DNA from: Eretmocerus hayati
Lineage: Eukaryota; Arthropoda; Insecta; Hymenoptera; Aphelinidae
Assembly (NCBI GenBank): GCA_029851415.1
Contig: CM056741.1
Span: 83,900,282 to 83,964,281, forward strand
DNA length: 64,000 bases
Reading direction: 5' to 3'
Both the position numbers and the translations under genes were made by a program. This document shows positions 21,526 through 32,748 of the stretch, piece after piece; position 1 is the first letter of the stretch; each line of letters starts with the position of its first letter. The notes beneath the pieces were generated by a model. That model was not told where the DNA came from and made no database searches. It worked only from the letters and a program-made list of their open reading frames with translations.

Positions 21526-22803
21526 ATGGGACCTATAAAAGAGGCAGTGATTAAGTGGTTAGCTAAAGACAGTGAAAAACAAAATCAAAGTGAAAATGGC
21601 GACCCTAAAACGCGCGCGAGTGAGCAGGACAGAGACAACGAAAGTGCGGGAGTGGCAGTGCCTTTGGACACTCAGGACACCGTTAATAACGACGCGAGAG
21701 TGCCGGCAACTGGTATGCCCATCGTACCCGCGACAAGACCACCAGCGCGCCAGCAGGAGGCCAACATCACCTCCGAGGACATCGCTGAGTTCCACGCGCG
21801 AAAACGCGTACGCGAAAGATCGGCGTTGATGCGGAGCTTAAAAGCTATAGCAGAGCCTTGGAGGGAGGAAGATCGTCGCCGGCGCGAAGCAGAAACGCGC
21901 GCGGCAACATTAATAACAACAACACCGACGCCAGAATTCCAAGAAGAGCAGCGGGAGGTGCGGAAGGCGCGCGCCGAGGCCCATGCAGCAACTTGTGCAG
22001 CAGAGCTAAACGGTGCCGTCAGCAATGCACGTTTGGGGCTGGAGGTAAAATGCAGCCTCGCTCTACAACAACAGCAGCGCGCCCACTTTCTCAAGTTGCG
22101 CAATGAAGAATATGAGGCAAGAGTGGAGCAAGAGAGACAACAAGTCTCTAACAGGTATGCGCTAGACTTGCCACGCGCAATCCAAAACGCCGAACAAATG
22201 CACACATCCTTGTGTTATCGAGAAGACATGCTGGATGCGCGAGAGAACGCTCTCATGCAGCGTGAGGCAGCAGTCCACGCGCGCGAGAGATATTTACAAA
22301 AATCAGCTGATCGATGGGCGGCGGAATGCCGGAGTTTAGAAAGAAGGTTGCGCGAGGAAAAGGCACGCGCAAGATATCAGCAGCGTGCATTACCCCCTCC
22401 ACCACCAAGAAGTCGTCGATTATCTGCTACTATGCGAATCGACTTTAATTTTTACGCGCCCGACCAGCCACGAAATCAGGTCATTATTGAAGAGCTTGAA
22501 GACGAATCGGATATTCAGTCAGCCTCCACTAATGAGCTCCAACAACAACCACAAGTTGCAGAAGAGCCGGCTATCGACCGACCGCCGCCCCCGCAGCAAA
22601 AAGTTAGAGAAGAGTGGAAGCCGATCAAAGGCTACAGAACCGCAGCAGAACGCGAGGCACGCGTATACATCACCCAAGCGCAGCGCGTTCAACGCGCGCT
22701 TGAAGTGAATGAGTCATTCCGGATCAGAAGCATCGAGCAAAAAAGACTCAACAAAGCGTGGGCAGATGCACATTTTTTGCCTGGAGAACGAGACATCGAG
22801 TAA
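21526..22803 (+). CDS. E2 copy A ORF3, coiled-coil protein of unknown function (425 aa)
   Basis: This frame occupies the place of env but does not look like Env: I see no signal peptide, membrane segment, furin site or cysteine pattern. The N-terminal ~110 residues are polar. Residues about 110-300 are very rich in R, E, A and Q with long charged helical stretches (REEDRRRREAETRAA, LERRLREEKARARYQ), pointing to coiled coil. A proline run (LPPPPPRSRR) follows near 300, and another P-rich stretch (DRPPPPQQK) near 365. A charged helical C-terminus (about 370-425) ends the protein. Frame and length are conserved in copy B. I do not recognise a family. It could be a structural, assembly or transport protein. 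It may be expressed from the TATA minisatellite just upstream or by splicing. Confidence 0.8.
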   Translation: MGPIKEAVIKWLAKDSEKQNQSENGDPKTRASEQDRDNESAGVAVPLDTQDTVNNDARVPATGMPIVPATRPPARQQEANITSEDIAEFHARKRVRERSALMRSLKAIAEPWREEDRRRREAETRAATLITTTPTPEFQEEQREVRKARAEAHAATCAAELNGAVSNARLGLEVKCSLALQQQQRAHFLKLRNEEYEARVEQERQQVSNRYALDLPRAIQNAEQMHTSLCYREDMLDARENALMQREAAVHARERYLQKSADRWAAECRSLERRLREEKARARYQQRALPPPPPRSRRLSATMRIDFNFYAPDQPRNQVIIEELEDESDIQSASTNELQQQPQVAEEPAIDRPPPPQQKVREEWKPIKGYRTAAEREARVYITQAQRVQRALEVNESFRIRSIEQKRLNKAWADAHFLPGERDIE

Positions 22804-23277
22804 GCAGCACCAACTTTAGCAGCACCGAGTCTACACCATCAAGATAACGTCGTATAGTTACTATTTTCTTATGAATTTTCAGTTATGTTAGAATTGCGTA
22901 AAACAACGCGTATTATACTATATTAGTTTGCGATAGATACAAAGAGAGAGAGATAAAAATTGAGAGAGACTCGTATTGATAATATAAGTATTTACCTATG
23001 TACAATTGATCAGTTCCTATTTACACAATGGATAAGTTTATTTACATTAGTTATATACAAGAAGTGAGAATATTTACATTATTTACAGGTCATTGCCAGC
23101 AGTGAAGAAAAATAATGAGATGAGAAAATGAACTGATTACTTATAACTGCGAGATGTAATTATTATTTGAATATGAATTTTTTTAGTTAGTTAGCTTTTC
23201 AGTTTTTTCGAAATGAAAGCCGTCGGTCGCGAGAAGATGTCAATCTCTCACGGGTTCCGAGATTTCGCGGGGGGCTC
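22804..23277 (+). other. E2 copy A 3' untranslated region and polypurine tract
   Basis: An AT-rich, non-coding stretch with several TATTTACA words, ending in a G-rich tract (GCGGGGGGCTC, about 23267-23277) immediately before LTR 2. This is the expected plus-strand primer site. Confidence 0.65.
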
Positions 23278-23992
23278 TGTGACGAGGTCAATCGCCACAC
23301 GCGACGCGACGTATATTAGGATAGGTTAGCAGATGATGAGAACAGAGAGAGAGGGGAAAGAGAGAGAGAGAGAGAATATCGAGCAGTGATGGACAGCTGT
23401 CGTCGCACGGATGACGAGCAGCTTGGCCTAAGCCATCATCGCGAGCGGCTGCGATCAGCCGTCGGATAGAATATTATCCGCGCCGAGTGATGGGTGTGTT
23501 AGAGTGAGTGAGGCGAGAAGGTCCCCGGCCGACGGCCTTGAAAGAGTGTGGTGCGAGAGGCGTGCAGCCCCGAAATCGTCGCCTAGGAAGCACCCGGATC
23601 GAGCCCAGGATCCGGCCTTACGTGTAGTCCGGACCGGGATATGTCGACCCGGCGTCGTGACCCTGGCCCGCGTGGTATGCTGAGCAAACGCGAGATCGGT
23701 GAGTCTCTCTCCCGCGTAAACTCTCTCTCTCGCGATGTTAGTATCAAATAAATGCGAGCGTACTTGTACGCGTAATATTTGTATTGATTTTATACGAGAT
23801 TACTCATATTTTATTTGTGATAAATAAACTTTCGAAGGCCACAAGAAAGGTGGCCCACAGTCAACATAAAATCTTTCGTTTTGCGTACTTTTATTCCTTA
23901 GAATTCTATATATATATAAATTAATCCCGTATTCTCTTCGAGAATACGATGCAAGAGAGTAGGTTAATTATGAGGCTCTTAACCCTATCTCA
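23278..23992 (+). repeat. E2 LTR 2 (shared middle LTR)
   Basis: The 715-bp LTR serves as the 3' LTR of copy A and the 5' LTR of copy B. It is preceded by a polypurine tract and followed by a PBS, with no target duplication at either edge. It shares an 8-unit GA run and TTTTGCG with LTR 3; LTR 1 has 10 units and TTTTTCG. Confidence 0.92.
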
Positions 23993-24673
23993 TTGGCGCC
24001 CAACGTTTAATTAATTATTGTACTCTGAAATTTTAAGTAATGCGTTTCGCGCGCAAAAATTCGGAGCAATAGCTCAATTTCACCCGAAAAAGCGTTACAA
24101 GAAATGAAAAAGAGTGCAGTAATTAAAAATCCACCCCAAAATCGAGCCTAAAAACTTTAAAAATGAGTAAAGTAGTCAATTTTCAATTAAAATCGTTAAA
24201 AGTTTTTGAATCTATGTAAAAATTTGAGAGACATGAAATCGATAGAAAGCGCGCCAAGGCCAAGTTTAGCCGGCAAAAGTTAGAGTCAAGTACCTCACGC
24301 GTAAATATAAGATCGCGCGATGCGTATATAGATATACCAAGCTCCGTAAGCGTCAACACAAGTCGATGGCAGGTTTTTTTCTTACTTTTGGATTTTAACA
24401 GCCGAATAAAGGCATAGCAGGGCTAACAGACATATATAATATAGATTTAGCATTTAAATTTTGCCTCGACCAGTTTTCACGCTTGCGTCTGACCAATTTT
24501 TTAATGATATGAGAATATGATACGTGAATATTTTGCATGATAGAATTATGAATAATTGCGTGACTCTCACACGCGTGATATTGAAGTGATGAATTTTTTA
24601 AGAGAGTAGACATTTCTGATTTCTGGCCCGTCTGAGTTTTTAAGAAGTGAGAAATATTTTTTTTTGTGACAAA
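23993..24673 (+). other. E2 copy B primer-binding site and 5' leader
   Basis: Nearly identical to the leader of copy A, with TTGGCGCCCAACG after the LTR. No coding frame is called. Confidence 0.6.
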
Positions 24674-27052
24674 ATGGCGGGAGCTCACATGGATAGCCAC
24701 ATAGTGGACGATTTCATCAATAATATTGATGAAGAATCGCTAGATGAGGCTTTGGGTGAACTCTTGCTCTCGCGCGAAGGAACATTTAGGGCGCGAATAG
24801 AACGGTTGCGTAGACGCGTTCGCGGCGAATATAACGAGACAGATTTCGATCAATATTTATTGATGGATCTGGCTGAATTAGAAGTCGCGCGGATGGAGGC
24901 TTTGCCGAGATTTTTACGCAAGACCACACAGACAGTTCATGATAGGCGTTCAATCCTCAATAGGTATGAGGAAGACGATATTTTTGCGAATAATATAAAT
25001 GATGAAAATGTGACTAGGCGCAATCACCGAGTGCGAAGAAGCTCATTACGCGATGAATTAGCGGATGTGCAAGCGAATGCACAACGGCGATCAGCGTTAG
25101 CCCAAAATGACGCGCGCCCGGAAATTCAAAAATCTAACGAACCGCCAGTTAAATTTATTACGTTGCGAGATGAAAATGGCAGGTTATATGAAATTCCTAT
25201 GCAGATCGCGGATAGTTGGAAAAATTCACGAGACCGCGAAAATGCTGAAAATCAAATCATCCGTGAGAATATTTTAGATCAGACGGTGCGTTTTCAGAAT
25301 AGTGCGAGATCGAGCGCGCCATTACAATCTAATACTCATCGACAAGCGAAAGAGCCAAGCACCGAGCCACACAGTAACACGCACACAACGACAGATTCGA
25401 ACAGACCCAAAAGGCGTAGTCAAATTTTACGCGAGCAATTACAGCAAGCATTACTAGAAGAGGAATATGAATCGTGCGGTGCTAGAAATAATTCGAATAA
25501 GGGTAATGAAACGGGGCAAATCGAGGACGATGAGGGAATTTCTTCTAGCGATAGTGAGAATGAAAATTCTCAGAACCAAGGGGAAAATCTGAGACCCTCT
25601 TTGCCAAGACTCAGCGGCCATTCGCGCGTGAGTTGGGCAGCAGACGTGAATCAGGCACCGCAGCCGAATAACACGCAACAAACACAAGCAGCGCGTTCAG
25701 ATTTTCACGCACATACACAAAATAGAAACGAGAGAAATACAGCTGAGACGAGAGATCTCACGCGTACAGTAAAATCATGGAATCTTAGATTTTCAGGTTC
25801 AGCAAATCAGAGTTTGGAAGAATTTTTGATTGAAGTAGATGAACACAGAATGGTGGCAGGCATGTCCGAGAACGATATTTTACGCGCAGTAGCGGTGCTG
25901 TTGAGCGGCCCAGCGTTAAATTTGTATCGGTTACGCGGTAGTAGCTGGAATTCTTGGAAAGATGCGGTTACTTGTTTTCGCGCGCATTACCAGGACGAAA
26001 AATATTCTGAACGGTTGGCAGACGAAGCACGCGCACGATTACAGAAAGACGATGAGCCAGTTCACGAATACATCACAGCGATGCGTCTAATTTTTAACAG
26101 AATGCCGGAACCTCCACCAGAATCGAAACAGGTTGAACGTATTTACTATAATATGAGAAAAGATTTTCACCCTTTGATGCGTCGATATTTGCACGCGGGT
26201 ATTGAGAAATTTTCCAGACAAGCTACTGAGCTTGGAAAAGCTTTCGACGCGGGCAAAAATCAGGCACTCGTTCAGGGCAATAAGAAAGAGGACGAAAAAT
26301 CGAGTTCGCAAAAGCCCAAAAATTCGAATCAAAATTCAAAAGAAACTCAAATTTCCAGTCAAGATAAGGAGAAAAAATCGGAATCAGAAAAAGAGACGAT
26401 AGATTTAGCAACCGTCGAGGTAACAACTATGGCAGATGTTGCAAAGTTGATGAATATTCAAATTCAGAAATTACGAGAAGAACTCTTACCGAAGCCAAAC
26501 GGTCAAAACGCGAGTCAGAGCAATAACGCGCAAAATTCAAATCAAAATAACGGGCAAGGTAGAAATAGAAGTCGACGTAGAGATCGAGGCGATCGGGGAG
26601 GCAATAATAACAACAATGGCAACGGTGGCAATGGCCAGCAGCAGGGTGCTCAAGCGGGGCCACCACCTCAAAATTTCCAAAATACCTATCCTCAGCAACA
26701 AAATTTTCAGACGCGTGAATTTTACGCGAATAACAACGGTCAAAATCAAAGTCAAAATAATCAATATCAGGTTCAGAATAGAGGTTACAATGGCAATTAC
26801 AATAATAATTACCAAAACAATTATCCAAGAGGAGGTTATAGAGGAAATCGAGGAGGTGGTTATCGCGGGAGTTACCGTGGTAGAGGTTATGGTGGATATT
26901 ATAATAATGGCTATTATAATAATTACCAGAATCAGGGTCAACCACCACCAATACAACAACAAAACGCGCCGGTTAATGCAGTGATTTTACAAGAAAACAC
27001 ACCCGCGGCGAAGCCACCAGCCGATGCGGGAAACGCGAAACCAGCGGCGTAA
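24674..27052 (+). CDS. gag: E2 copy B Gag (792 aa)
   Basis: A near-identical twin of copy A Gag with the same domain order: acidic N-terminus, disordered polar region, capsid domain, K/S/N/Q-rich stretch and C-terminal RGG/NQ region without zinc knuckles. The frame is intact. The start at 24674 was chosen for its gacaaaATGGcg context. One visible residue change is E for K in the capsid domain (LIEVDE). Downstream is GGGAAAC at 27028-27034 as in copy A. Because gag is intact in both copies, both could supply particles. Confidence 0.9.
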   Translation: MAGAHMDSHIVDDFINNIDEESLDEALGELLLSREGTFRARIERLRRRVRGEYNETDFDQYLLMDLAELEVARMEALPRFLRKTTQTVHDRRSILNRYEEDDIFANNINDENVTRRNHRVRRSSLRDELADVQANAQRRSALAQNDARPEIQKSNEPPVKFITLRDENGRLYEIPMQIADSWKNSRDRENAENQIIRENILDQTVRFQNSARSSAPLQSNTHRQAKEPSTEPHSNTHTTTDSNRPKRRSQILREQLQQALLEEEYESCGARNNSNKGNETGQIEDDEGISSSDSENENSQNQGENLRPSLPRLSGHSRVSWAADVNQAPQPNNTQQTQAARSDFHAHTQNRNERNTAETRDLTRTVKSWNLRFSGSANQSLEEFLIEVDEHRMVAGMSENDILRAVAVLLSGPALNLYRLRGSSWNSWKDAVTCFRAHYQDEKYSERLADEARARLQKDDEPVHEYITAMRLIFNRMPEPPPESKQVERIYYNMRKDFHPLMRRYLHAGIEKFSRQATELGKAFDAGKNQALVQGNKKEDEKSSSQKPKNSNQNSKETQISSQDKEKKSESEKETIDLATVEVTTMADVAKLMNIQIQKLREELLPKPNGQNASQSNNAQNSNQNNGQGRNRSRRRDRGDRGGNNNNNGNGGNGQQQGAQAGPPPQNFQNTYPQQQNFQTREFYANNNGQNQSQNNQYQVQNRGYNGNYNNNYQNNYPRGGYRGNRGGGYRGSYRGRGYGGYYNNGYYNNYQNQGQPPPIQQQNAPVNAVILQENTPAAKPPADAGNAKPAA
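27028..27034 (+). promoter_or_regulatory. -1 ribosomal frameshift site GGGAAAC, copy B
   Basis: The same heptamer and register as copy A, 15 bases before the gag stop. The -1 frame is the pol frame, open to the stop at 28222. Confidence 0.72.
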
Positions 27053-30000
27053 ATGAGACCATTGCGTTAGCTACGTCCGAACAGGTCTCAAAAGTTTGCG
27101 AAGCCAGTCAATCACAATCTCAAGAAACTGCGAATACTTTTCAAGTTGACGCGACCAGGATTTTCAAAGTTCCTGATACGACAAAACCGACAGATTATCC
27201 TCGATATTGGATCAACGTAAAAATTGGTCCAATAGAATTGAAGGGATTATTAGATTCGGGAGCCGCACGGTCCGTGATAGGCAGAAAGTATCGAGACATC
27301 GCAGGGCAAATTGGTATTACGCTCCAACCCTCTAATTTTTTGTACGCTCAAATGGCGAACGGAGAGTTAGAAGAGGTAGCTGGGGAATTGATCACTCCCC
27401 TGGAGATAGCTGGGATAAGCAAAAATATGCCGATTCTTAGCGTGCCATCATTACCTGTAGATCTCATTTTGGGACTTGAATTCATCCGTTTCTTTGGGAT
27501 GCACATCTTAGGTGATAGTGACGAATATACATTCGCAGACCTTAAGGACAAGCAAAGATTTGCATTTGAATTATTTTCAATCGAAGCACCAAATCAAATG
27601 AATTTAGAGTCTGAAATTCCAACATCATCGGGAGAAAAAATTGAATTAAAATCTGAAGCGTCAAAAAACACGCAAGAGGCACAATCGAGAGGTGAAGGTT
27701 TGAAAAAATTGAGTGATTATGAAGCTTATAGACTGAAAAGAGTTTTAGATAAATGTTTACCTCACCAGAATAAAAATGAGAAATTTTTGAAAGCAACTGA
27801 TTTAATCGAATACGAGATTCGACTCTTGAAAAGTGCACGTCCAGTAAAGCAAAGATATTTTCCGTTGTCAGATAAAATGGAGAAAACAATGCATGCAGAA
27901 TTTCAAAAATTATACGACGCAGATGTAGTTGAGAAATCAAATAGTCCGTGGAACAATCCAGCATTTTTAGTAAAAAAGGCGAACGGAGGGCATAGATTGG
28001 TAGTAGATTTACGAGTAGTCAATTCATTAGCTGAGAAAGATGCGTATCCGACACCCTATATGGACACTATATCAAGGAAATTAAAGAACGCGAAATATAT
28101 AACTACGCTGGACTTATCCATGGCCTACCATCAAATAAAGCTTAAAAAGATTTCGAGAAATATTTGCGCATTCACTATTCCCGGTAGAGGGCACTGGCAA
28201 TTCAAAAGGCTACCTATGGGTTAAGCTAACGCTGGAGCCTGCTTTCAAAGATTAATCGACTCAATCATAGGAGACCTAGAGCCTTACGCGTACGGGTATT
28301 TAGACGACATTGTCCTGGTGACAGAGACGTTTGAACAACATTTAGAGCTACTAGAGAAATTATTAAACAGAATCGTGGGGGCAGGTCTAACGATTAACAG
28401 AGAAAAAAGTAAATTTTGTTGCCAAGAAGTTAAATTTTTAGGATATATAGTGGATGAGCACGGGTTAAGAGTCGATCCCGCGAAAACAGAAGCAATAAAA
28501 AATTATCCGAGGCCTAAAAATGTCAAACAAGTGAAGAGATTTACAGGTATGACATCATGGCACAGTAAATTCATTAGAAATTATGCGACGATTGTAGAGC
28601 CAATAAATCGGTTATTGAAAAAAGACGCGAAATTTGAGTGGAAAGAGGACCAGGAGAAAGCGTTTTGTACGCTAAAAGAAGCATTAGTATCTGCACCCGT
28701 GCTCAGTATGCCAGTACCAGACGCTGAATGGTTCTTGCATACTGATGCATCAGACACTGGGATAGGATCTATGCTTACACAGAAGGTTGATGGCAAAGAA
28801 CGCGTAGTTTGTTACGCGAGTCGATCACTTTCAAAACAAGAAAGAGTCTGGTCAGTAACAGAACGTGAATGTCTGGCTATAAAATGGAGTATTGAAAAAT
28901 TTAGGCCGTATATTGAAGGGGAAAAATTTACTGTTGTAACAGACCACAGCGCGCTACAGTGGCTGTTCAACAAGAAAAATCCAGTAGGACGCGTAGGCAG
29001 ATGGGCCCATGACCTCGCGAGTTATTCGTTCCGCGTGATCCACCGCAAAGGAACGCTTAATGTTGTCCCTGATGCGCTCTCAAGAATGTTTGAAGACGAC
29101 ACGATGAATATCGGTTCAGTTGGAGTTCTTGAGAAAACATCAGATAAGTGGTACAACAAAAGATTTTTTCAAATTTTGAAACATCCAAAGAGATACAGAG
29201 ATTGGAAAATTATGGATGGTAGAATTTATAAATATAGGCCAGATCACGAATTAAATGAAATAATTGATGATTTAGATGCGTGGAAATTAGTGGTTCCAGA
29301 AGAAAACCGCGCAAAAATAATTAAAGAAAGCCATGACGAGCCATCAGCTGGTCATATGGGCAAAGAAAAAACGTATAGAAAGGTCGCGCAGTCATACTAT
29401 TGGCCCGGTATTTACTTAGACGTCGCGAATTACGTGAAAAATTGCGATAATTGCGCGTTATATAAGGTAGATCAACGCGGTCAGATAGGTATGATGGGTA
29501 CGCGCACAGTCGACAGACCGATGAAAATTATTGCAATGGATTTAATGGGACCATTCCCAAAATCAAAAGAACAGTTTGAATATTTACTCATTTTCGAGTG
29601 TATTTTTAGCCGGTATATAGTCTGCGTACCATTACGTAAAAAGACTGGGCAAGCGGTTCAGAATGCACTGGAAAATGTATTATGTACACATTATGGGACA
29701 CCGGAAATTTTGATTAGCGATAATGGGTTAGAGTTCAAAAACGAATTGATGAGTAAATTCTGCGAGGAAATCGGTATAGAGCATGAATTCACCCCTAGTT
29801 TCCATCCCCAAGCAAATCCGGTTGAACGAGTCAATTGAGATATTAAGACCATGATAGCAATATTTGCTGATAACCATAAAGAATGGAATAAGCATATCCA
29901 ACAATTTCAATTTTGTCACAATTCAAATTTTTCAAGTTCGACCGGAAAATCACCAGCGTTCATGATTTATGGGCGCGAAATTAAAGCACCAAAATTATGG

Positions 30001-30828
30001 AGAAGACGTGTGGAAATATTCGGGAAAAGCTTGAAAAATTTCATGAAAAACGGTAATCAAACAGAGTTAATAGAGTCATTAAAAGATTTAGACGGAGCAG
30101 AAATCAGTTCAGAATCAAATTCAGAAAATAAAGTAGAAAGCGAATCAGAAAATCAGAATTCAAGCCAAGCGAATGAGCGCTCGCGAGTCGATGAGCCTGG
30201 GAAATTTACTATTCACCACGAAAAGCTCAATTCAGATTTTATTGTTTCTCAAGAATCAGTAAAAAATTGGTCAGATCGTATGAATAAGTTACCCGAGGTA
30301 CACGATTCTACTATAAATAAGATTGAAAAAGCGAGCGAAAAACAAAAATTAAATTATAATGTATCAAAGCGTGATGTTAGATTTAAGATAGGTGATAGAG
30401 TATTGAAGAAGAATCGACCATTGTCATCGGCGGAGAAGAATTTTACAGCGAAGCTTGCAGAAAAATTTTCAGGACCATTCGAAATTAGCAGGAAATTAGG
30501 AGAAAATGTCTACATATTATCAAAGGATGGAGCTGAATTACAATCATCTGTCCACGCCAAGGATTTGAAATATGCAAGCGTTGCATCAAGTCACAAGTCA
30601 AGCAAAAATCCGCCCGAGCAATCATCAAATCAGCAGCAGACAGAAAATTCGGCATCGTCAAGTTCCGGCGAGGCTGCCCGCCCCGCAACAGCGCCACGCG
30701 CTCGGAGGAAAAGCCGCCAGAAGCCGCGAGGAGCTGCAGGGGAGCAGATCACGCGCGAGACCGATCGACAGCCCACGCGCTCGAAAGGCCCAATAACAAG
30801 ATCTAAATCAAAAATTATAAGTGACTAG
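27031..30828 (+). pseudogene. pol: E2 copy B Pol with two in-frame stops
   Basis: Collinear with copy A Pol and in one frame throughout, but interrupted by TAA at 28222-28224 (TTA in copy A, in the RT fingers/palm region just before YLDD) and TGA at 29836-29838 (CGA in copy A, after the integrase glutamate). The protease motif is the normal DSG (GGA at 27259-27261), unlike copy A. NRLL and CLAI also match the usual family pattern. A truncated Gag-Pol ending inside RT could still carry an active protease. The segment after the second stop (29851-30828) keeps the GPF-type domain and basic tail. Confidence 0.92.
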
Positions 30829-30930
30829 AGTGTATATAAAAACTACAAGTGACTAGAGTGTATATAAAAGCTATAAGTGACTAGAGTGTAGATAAAAGCT
30901 AAAAGTGACTAGAAGTGTATATAAAATCTA
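30819..30930 (+). repeat. 28-bp TATA-bearing minisatellite, four units (copy B)
   Basis: The same array as in copy A with one unit fewer, between the pol stop and the ORF3 ATG. Confidence 0.85.
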
Positions 30931-30996
30931 AGTGCCTAATTCTAAGACTTCATACTAGTGACTAGAAACAATTAAAGACTAGAACAGTGATTAAAA

Positions 30997-32274
30997 ATGG
31001 GACCTATAAAAGAGGCAGTGATTAAGTGGTTAGCTAAAGACAGTGAAAAACAAAATCAAAGTGGAAATGGCGACCCTAAAACGCGCGCGAGTGAGCAGGA
31101 CAGAGACAACGAAAGTGCGGGAGTGGCAGTGCCTTTGGACACTCAGGACACCGTTAATAACGACGCGAGAGTGCCGGCAACTGGTATGCCCATCGTACCC
31201 GCGACAAGACCACCAGCGCGCCAGCAGGAGGCCAACATCACCTCCGAGGACATCGCTGAGTTCCACGCGCGAAAACGCGTACGCGAAAGATCGGCGTTGA
31301 TGCGGAGCTTAAAAGCTATAGCAGAGCCTTGGAGGGAGGAAGATCGTCGCCGGCGCGAAGCAGAAACGCGCGCGGCAACATTAATAACAACAACACCGAC
31401 GCCAGAATTCCAAGAAGAGCAGCGGGAGGTGCGGAAGGCGCGCGCCGAGGCCCATGCAGCAACTTGTGCAGCAGAGCTAAACGGTGCCGTCAGCAATGCA
31501 CGTTTGGGGCTGGAGGTAAAATGCAGCCTCGCTCTACAACAACAGCAGCACGCCCACTTTCTCAAGTTGCGCAATGAAGAATATGAGGCAAGAGTGGAGC
31601 AAGAGAGACAACAAGTCTCTAACAGGTATGCGCTAGACTTGCCACGCGCAATCCAAAACGCCGAACAAATGCACACATCCTTGTGTTATCGAGAAGACAT
31701 GCTGGATGCACGAGAAAACGCTCTCATGCAGCGTGAGGCAGCAGTCCACGCGCGCGAGAGATATTTACAAAAATCAGCTGATCGATGGGCGGCGGAATGC
31801 CGGAGTTTAGAAAGAAGGTTGCGCGAGGAAAAGGCACGCGCAAGATATCAGCAGCGTGCATTCCCCCCTCCACCACCAAGAAGTCGTCGATTATCTGCTA
31901 CTATGCGAATCGACTTTAATTTTTACGCGCCCGACCAGCCACGAAATCAGGTCATTATTGAAGAGCTTGAAGACGAATCGGATATTCAGTCAGCCTCCAC
32001 TAATGAGCTCCAACAACAACCACAAGTTGCAGAAGAGCCGGCTATCGACCGACCGCCGCCCCCGCAGCAAAAAGTTAGAGAAGAGTGGAAGCCGATCAAA
32101 GGCTACAGAACCGCAGCAGAACGCGAGGCACGCGTATACATCACCCAAGCGCAGCGCGTTCAACGCGCGCTTGAAGTGAATGAGTCATTCCGGATCAGAA
32201 GCATCGAGCAAAAAAGACTCAACAAAGCGTGGGCAGATGCACATTTTTTGCCTGGAGAACGAGACATCGAGTAA
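30997..32274 (+). CDS. E2 copy B ORF3, coiled-coil protein (425 aa)
   Basis: Same start, length and stop as ORF3 of copy A, with only a few residue changes visible (G for E near residue 24, H for R near 185, F for L near 290). It keeps the R/E/A/Q-rich helical centre and the proline-rich stretches. An intact frame in a copy whose pol has already gained two stops may simply mean too little time has passed, so it is weak evidence for selection. Function unknown. Confidence 0.8.
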   Translation: MGPIKEAVIKWLAKDSEKQNQSGNGDPKTRASEQDRDNESAGVAVPLDTQDTVNNDARVPATGMPIVPATRPPARQQEANITSEDIAEFHARKRVRERSALMRSLKAIAEPWREEDRRRREAETRAATLITTTPTPEFQEEQREVRKARAEAHAATCAAELNGAVSNARLGLEVKCSLALQQQQHAHFLKLRNEEYEARVEQERQQVSNRYALDLPRAIQNAEQMHTSLCYREDMLDARENALMQREAAVHARERYLQKSADRWAAECRSLERRLREEKARARYQQRAFPPPPPRSRRLSATMRIDFNFYAPDQPRNQVIIEELEDESDIQSASTNELQQQPQVAEEPAIDRPPPPQQKVREEWKPIKGYRTAAEREARVYITQAQRVQRALEVNESFRIRSIEQKRLNKAWADAHFLPGERDIE

Positions 32275-32748
32275 GCAGCACCAACTTTAGCAGCACCGAG
32301 TCTACACCATCAAGATAACGTCGTATAGTTACTATTTTCTTATGAATTTTCAGTTATGTTAGAATTGCGTAAAACAACGCGTATTATACTATATTAGTTT
32401 GCGATAGATATAAAGAGAGAGAGATAAAAATTGAGAGAGACTCGTATTGATAATATAAGTATTTACCTATGTACAATTGATCAGTTCCTATTTACACAAT
32501 GGATAAGTTTATTTACATTAGTTATATACAAGAAGTGAGAATATTTACATTATTTACAGGTCATTGCCAGCAGTGAAGAAAAATAATGAGATGAGAAAAT
32601 GAACTGATTACTTATAACTGCGAGATGTAATTATTATTTGAATATGAATTTTTTTAGTTAGTTAGCTTTTCAGTTTTTTCGAAATGAAAGCCGTCGGTCG
32701 CGAGAAGATGTCAATCTCTCACGGGTTCCGAGATTTCGCGGGGGGCTC
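32275..32748 (+). other. E2 copy B 3' untranslated region and polypurine tract
   Basis: Like 22804-23277: AT-rich, no coding frame, ending in a G-rich tract directly before LTR 3. Confidence 0.62.

Noticed and set aside
21526..22803. ORF3 as an env gene
   Set aside because: No signal peptide, furin site, cysteines or membrane segment.
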